Below, piece by piece: positions 61,368-64,000 of a DNA stretch of 64,000 nt (position 1 is the stretch's first letter; each line of letters starts with the position of its first letter). The notes below the pieces were generated by a model, which saw nothing but the letters and a program-made list of their open reading frames with translations, did not search any database and was not told the origin of the DNA. A program made the translations under genes and the position numbers. Origin of the DNA: Amycolatopsis vancoresmycina (lineage in GTDB: Bacteria > Actinomycetota > Actinomycetes > Mycobacteriales > Pseudonocardiaceae); the NCBI RefSeq assembly GCF_000716785.1, contig NZ_JNYY01000024.1, forward strand, positions 1-64,000, given 5' to 3'.

Positions 61368-61868
61368 TCATTCCCCCGCACCGGCCATCCGGGACATGTG
61401 CGCGGCGATCTCGTGCGGGGCGTGCTTGCCGGCGTCGAGGTAGACCGTGTACGGGTGCAGCACGTCGGCGGGCAGCTCGATGTCGCCGAACACCACCGGC
61501 AGGATGTAGGGCCCCGGCCGGTGCAGGGCGGTGCTCGTCGCGAACCAGAGTTCGTCCATCCCGAACCGCGACGCCAGGTAGTCCTCGGAGATGAACGGGA
61601 CCACGAACCGGGTTCCGGTCCGGTAGACGCGCCGCATCTCGACGAGGATGTTGCGGCCCCACCAGTCCCCGTTGACGTCTTCGTCGTAGAACACGCGGAG
61701 GCCGAGCTGCCGCGCCGCGAGCACCGTCTCGTGCACATAGGACCGTTGCCGGCCCGAAAACGAGACGGCGATGTCGTACTCGTACCGCACGGCCGCGCCG
61801 GGCCGTTCGAACGGCAGCACCTCGGCCAGCACCGGCTCCGCCGGGTTTTCTTCACGTATCGGTCGCAT
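61368..61868 (-). CDS. TIR-domain protein
   Basis: A 166-residue protein that is almost entirely one TIR domain (about 29-160). Seen: strand A YEYDIAVSFSGRQRSYV, the BB region LRVFYDEDVNGDWWGRN, strand D RFVVPFISEDYLASRFGMDEL with the candidate catalytic Glu106, and ILPVVFGDIELP. Bacterial TIR domains of this kind are often NADases that deplete NAD+ or make cyclic ADP-ribose signals during phage defence. There is no attached sensor domain, so activation would need a partner such as the adjacent signalling proteins. Its upstream neighbour on the same strand is the Crp/Fnr gene (83-base gap). Confidence 0.88.
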   Translation of the reverse strand: MRPIREENPAEPVLAEVLPFERPGAAVRYEYDIAVSFSGRQRSYVHETVLAARQLGLRVFYDEDVNGDWWGRNILVEMRRVYRTGTRFVVPFISEDYLASRFGMDELWFATSTALHRPGPYILPVVFGDIELPADVLHPYTVYLDAGKHAPHEIAAHMSRMAGAGE

Positions 61869-61951
61869 TGCCCACACCTGCCGTCCTCCACAGCAAGAAC
61901 CCCGTCGGACGCCAGTGTGCCGCCACCACCGGAGGGCGACCGCCCTTTCCC

Positions 61952-62671
61952 TCATCCGAGGGACCGGAGCCCGGCCGCCACTTCGTCCAGCCCCGCCTGG
62001 TCGCGCACCACCAGGCGGCGGCCGCCGGTCTCGAGCAGGCCGGCCTCCCGCAGCTGCCGCAGCGCCCGCTCCGCGGTCGCCCGGGTCACCCCCACGAACG
62101 ACCCCAGCTCCAGCTGGGTCAGGTCGAGCCCGATGACCATGCTCCCGGCGACCTCGGTGCCGTACAGTTCGGCCAGTTCCCGGACCAGCCGGGCCACGCG
62201 GACGGGCGGACCCACGCCGGTGTAGTCGACCCGCCGCCGGTTCGACGCCCGCGCCTTGCCGGCGACGATCGAGGCGACCAGCTTCGCCGCGGCCCGGTCC
62301 CGGCCGACGACGGCCCAGAAGGACTCGGCGGACAGCCGGACGGCGACCACCGGACGGCGACCGCACGCCCGCACGGTGGCGGACCGGGGATTCCCGTCGA
62401 TGGCGGCGAACTCGCCGACCAGGTCTCCCGCACCGCGCACCGCGAGCAGGGCGTCGTGCCTGCCCAGCCGGCCCGTCACCTTCACGTACGAACTCACCAG
62501 CAGGAAAACGTCGTCGTCGACGGCGTCCTCGTCGACGAGGACCTCGTCCGCCGCGAAACTCACCCATTGTCCGGCGGCCAAAAGCGCGGCCAGGCATTCG
62601 CCGGGCAGCTGGGCGAGGAAACTGGACGGCGGCCACCCGGGTCGATATTCGGCAACCACCGGATCGGTCAT
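61952..62671 (-). CDS. Crp/Fnr-family regulator with an intact cNMP-binding cassette
   Basis: A 239-residue Crp-like protein. The N-terminal cyclic-nucleotide-binding fold contains GDLVGEFAAIDGNPRSATV, in which Glu87 and Arg96 match the ribose and phosphate contacts of CRP. The C-terminal winged helix is LELGSFVGVTRATAERALRQLREAGLL. It is likely a cAMP- or cGMP-responsive transcription factor. It lies upstream of the TIR gene on the same strand and near the cyclase-homology gene, so it could read that protein's product; this is inference. Confidence 0.9.
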   Translation of the reverse strand: MTDPVVAEYRPGWPPSSFLAQLPGECLAALLAAGQWVSFAADEVLVDEDAVDDDVFLLVSSYVKVTGRLGRHDALLAVRGAGDLVGEFAAIDGNPRSATVRACGRRPVVAVRLSAESFWAVVGRDRAAAKLVASIVAGKARASNRRRVDYTGVGPPVRVARLVRELAELYGTEVAGSMVIGLDLTQLELGSFVGVTRATAERALRQLREAGLLETGGRRLVVRDQAGLDEVAAGLRSLG

Positions 62672-62894
62672 TGTTCCAAGATAACCCCGGGCGGCGGGGT
62701 CGATACCGTCGCAGAACCCGACAGAAACGAGCCATCCGGGAAATGCTTACCCGGATACCGGCGAAGCCGGGAAAACCGGCCGGATGCCGTCCGGCACGGC
62801 GCCGGCGGCGGTGATCCTGCGTTCCGGCCGTTTGCCGGCGGGCACATCGGGCACCCGGTGATCTCGTCCCCCGAGATCGAGGAAGGCGCGGAGC

Positions 62895-64000
62895 ATGAAC
62901 GCCCAGGCTGCACCGGAGGCCCTGGTGGTGGGGCTGCTGACCGATGACGGGCTGCCCGGGCAGCTCGCCGGCCGGATCGCGGACGGTCTGGCCGCCCGCC
63001 TGACCCGTGACCTCGGCGAGGAGACGGACTGGCGCGTCGAGCACGAGACGCAGTCCCTTCCGCTGAACGAGGAGGGCGACATCCCCATGCTGGACCTGGC
63101 GCAGGAGCACCGGGCCGAACACGGCTGGGACCTGCTGGTGCTGATCACGGACCTGCCGCGCCGGGCCGGTACGGTCCCGATCGCGTCGGACTACAACGCC
63201 GACCACGGCGTGGCGATGGTGTCGCTGCCCGCGCTCGGTGCCCTGCGGTTGCACGGCCGGGTGTCCCGGCTGATCGTCCACCTGGTCCGGCACCTGGTCG
63301 CGCGCCGCTCGGCGAAGGAGGCCGATCCGCCGCGGGGGATCCTCGACCGGCTGCGGGACCTGGTGGCGCCGACCCGGCACATCCACGGCCGCGGCTCCGC
63401 CGACGAGCACCTCGCCCTGGTGGGGGTGCGCGGCCGCCTGCGGCTGCTGGCCGGGATGGTCCGCGACAACCGCCCGTGGCGGCTGGTCCCGAACCTCGCC
63501 GGAGCCACGGCGGCCGCTGCGGCCACCGCCGCGTACGGCATCATCACCACGTCGTTCTGGAAGCTCGCCGAAGCCCTGCCCGCGCTGCGGCTGGCCGGGA
63601 TCACGGTGCTGGCGATCGTGGTGATGTCGGGCTGGCTGGTGGTGCACAACAACCTGTGGGACTCGCCGTCCGGGCACCTGGACCGGCGCAAAGCCTTGCT
63701 GTACAACGCTTCCACGGCGATGACGCTGGCGATCGGCGTCGCCTGCATGTACGCCATCCTGTTCGGGCTGGCGCTGCTGGCGTCGATCGTCCTGATCGAA
63801 GGCACCTACTTCGGGCAGGTCCTCGGCCATCCGGCCGGGCCGGCTTCGTACCTCAAGCTGGTGTGGCTCTCGACCTCCGTGGGCATCGTCGCCGGGGCGG
63901 TGGGCTCCAGCCTCGAAGACGAGGAACGCGTCCGCCGGGCCACGTACAGCCGCCGTGAGCGGGAGCGGCAGCAGCGCAACCGCGAGCGGGCCGACGAAAC
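62895..64000 (+). CDS. membrane protein of unknown function, 3' end beyond the window
   Basis: An open frame from ATG 62895 (GGAAGGCGCGGAG upstream) runs off the window end with no stop, at least 368 residues. The first about 190 residues are soluble (ALVVGLLTDDGLPGQL, HGWDLLVLITDLPRRAG, GVAMVSLPALGALRLHG). Four or five transmembrane helices follow (GATAAAAATAAYGIITTSF, GITVLAIVVMSGWLVV, MTLAIGVACMYAILFGLALL), and then an Arg/Glu-rich cytoplasmic tail begins. I recall similar actinobacterial proteins without a known role. It is divergent from the Crp/Fnr gene across 223 bases and may be its target. Confidence 0.75.
   Translation, partial: MNAQAAPEALVVGLLTDDGLPGQLAGRIADGLAARLTRDLGEETDWRVEHETQSLPLNEEGDIPMLDLAQEHRAEHGWDLLVLITDLPRRAGTVPIASDYNADHGVAMVSLPALGALRLHGRVSRLIVHLVRHLVARRSAKEADPPRGILDRLRDLVAPTRHIHGRGSADEHLALVGVRGRLRLLAGMVRDNRPWRLVPNLAGATAAAAATAAYGIITTSFWKLAEALPALRLAGITVLAIVVMSGWLVVHNNLWDSPSGHLDRRKALLYNASTAMTLAIGVACMYAILFGLALLASIVLIEGTYFGQVLGHPAGPASYLKLVWLSTSVGIVAGAVGSSLEDEERVRRATYSRRERERQQRNRERADE

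Noticed and set aside
56765..64000. Assignment to a known named defence system such as Thoeris or CBASS
   Set aside because: No ThsA/SLOG partner for Thoeris, and no CD-NTase, E1/E2/JAB or HORMA/TRIP13 genes for CBASS; the cyclase-like protein is of the class III type.
1..64000. Searches by eye for tRNA genes, rRNA, CRISPR arrays, riboswitches and long direct repeats
   Set aside because: No CCA-ended cloverleaf, no regularly spaced repeats and no recognised riboswitch core were found; gaps between genes are mostly under 250 bases.

Overview
The DNA is very GC-rich, with many GTG starts, tight ATGA/GTGA gene overlaps, ECF sigma/anti-sigma pairs and many secreted hydrolases. This points to a filamentous actinomycete; the gene families look most like Amycolatopsis or another member of the Pseudonocardiaceae (an inference from family content, not a proven placement).

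Layout. 1-400: the left edge is decayed, with the 3' end of a transposase and a frameshifted TetR remnant. 401-8254: eight tightly coupled minus-strand genes form a Nit1C/MSMEG_0565-0572-like nitrogen-starvation cluster (flavoprotein, amidohydrolase, MSMEG_0572/Sll0783-like protein, radical SAM protein, GNAT-AIR synthase fusion, two nitrilase-fold proteins, glycosyltransferase). One nitrilase-fold protein has lost two of its three catalytic residues. 8370-12129: a SWIM zinc-finger protein and its SNF2 helicase. 12254-14189: an ECF sigma factor, an RskA-type anti-sigma factor and a secreted protein. 14312-23308: a secreted arabinofuranosidase with a LacI-type operator, LysR/SDR and HxlR/reductase divergent pairs, a secreted M36 metalloprotease and a PucR-type regulator.

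23407-36961: a lipid-polyketide locus. An ACP-KS-AT-DH-KR-ACP-(dead carrier)-TE polyketide synthase is translationally coupled to a fatty acyl-AMP ligase. It is flanked by an antigen-85/esterase-D-like esterase, an MFS exporter, an MMPL/RND exporter and a secreted cutinase. The parts resemble the Pks13/FadD32/MmpL/Ag85 toolkit of mycolate producers, but with a reducing synthase.

36962-45184: a six-gene ring-cleavage catabolic operon (cyclase-family hydrolase, FAD monooxygenase, extradiol dioxygenase, FAH-family enzyme, SDR, C-C hydrolase-like alpha/beta hydrolase), with a divergent LysR regulator and an MFS transporter. 44876-51334: a membrane protein running antisense into the MFS gene, a conserved unknown, a Rieske-thiamine-diphosphate enzyme fusion with a flavodoxin-like partner, a CPA2 antiporter, and an ECF sigma/zinc anti-sigma pair. 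51420-54587: a palindrome-controlled secreted PA14-GH2-LamG glycosidase.

54749-64000: a signalling and conflict-like neighbourhood. It holds a PAS-PP2C-HATPase-STAS protein, a CHAT-caspase protein, a protein with a class III nucleotidyl-cyclase homology domain, a TIR-domain protein, a Crp/Fnr-type cNMP-binding regulator and a membrane protein cut by the window end. The co-location of a candidate cNMP maker, a cNMP reader and two candidate suicide effectors (CHAT protease, TIR NADase) is the best candidate here for an undescribed system. No tRNA, rRNA or CRISPR array was seen, and no gene-free stretch exceeds 300 bases apart from the pseudogene-bearing left edge.
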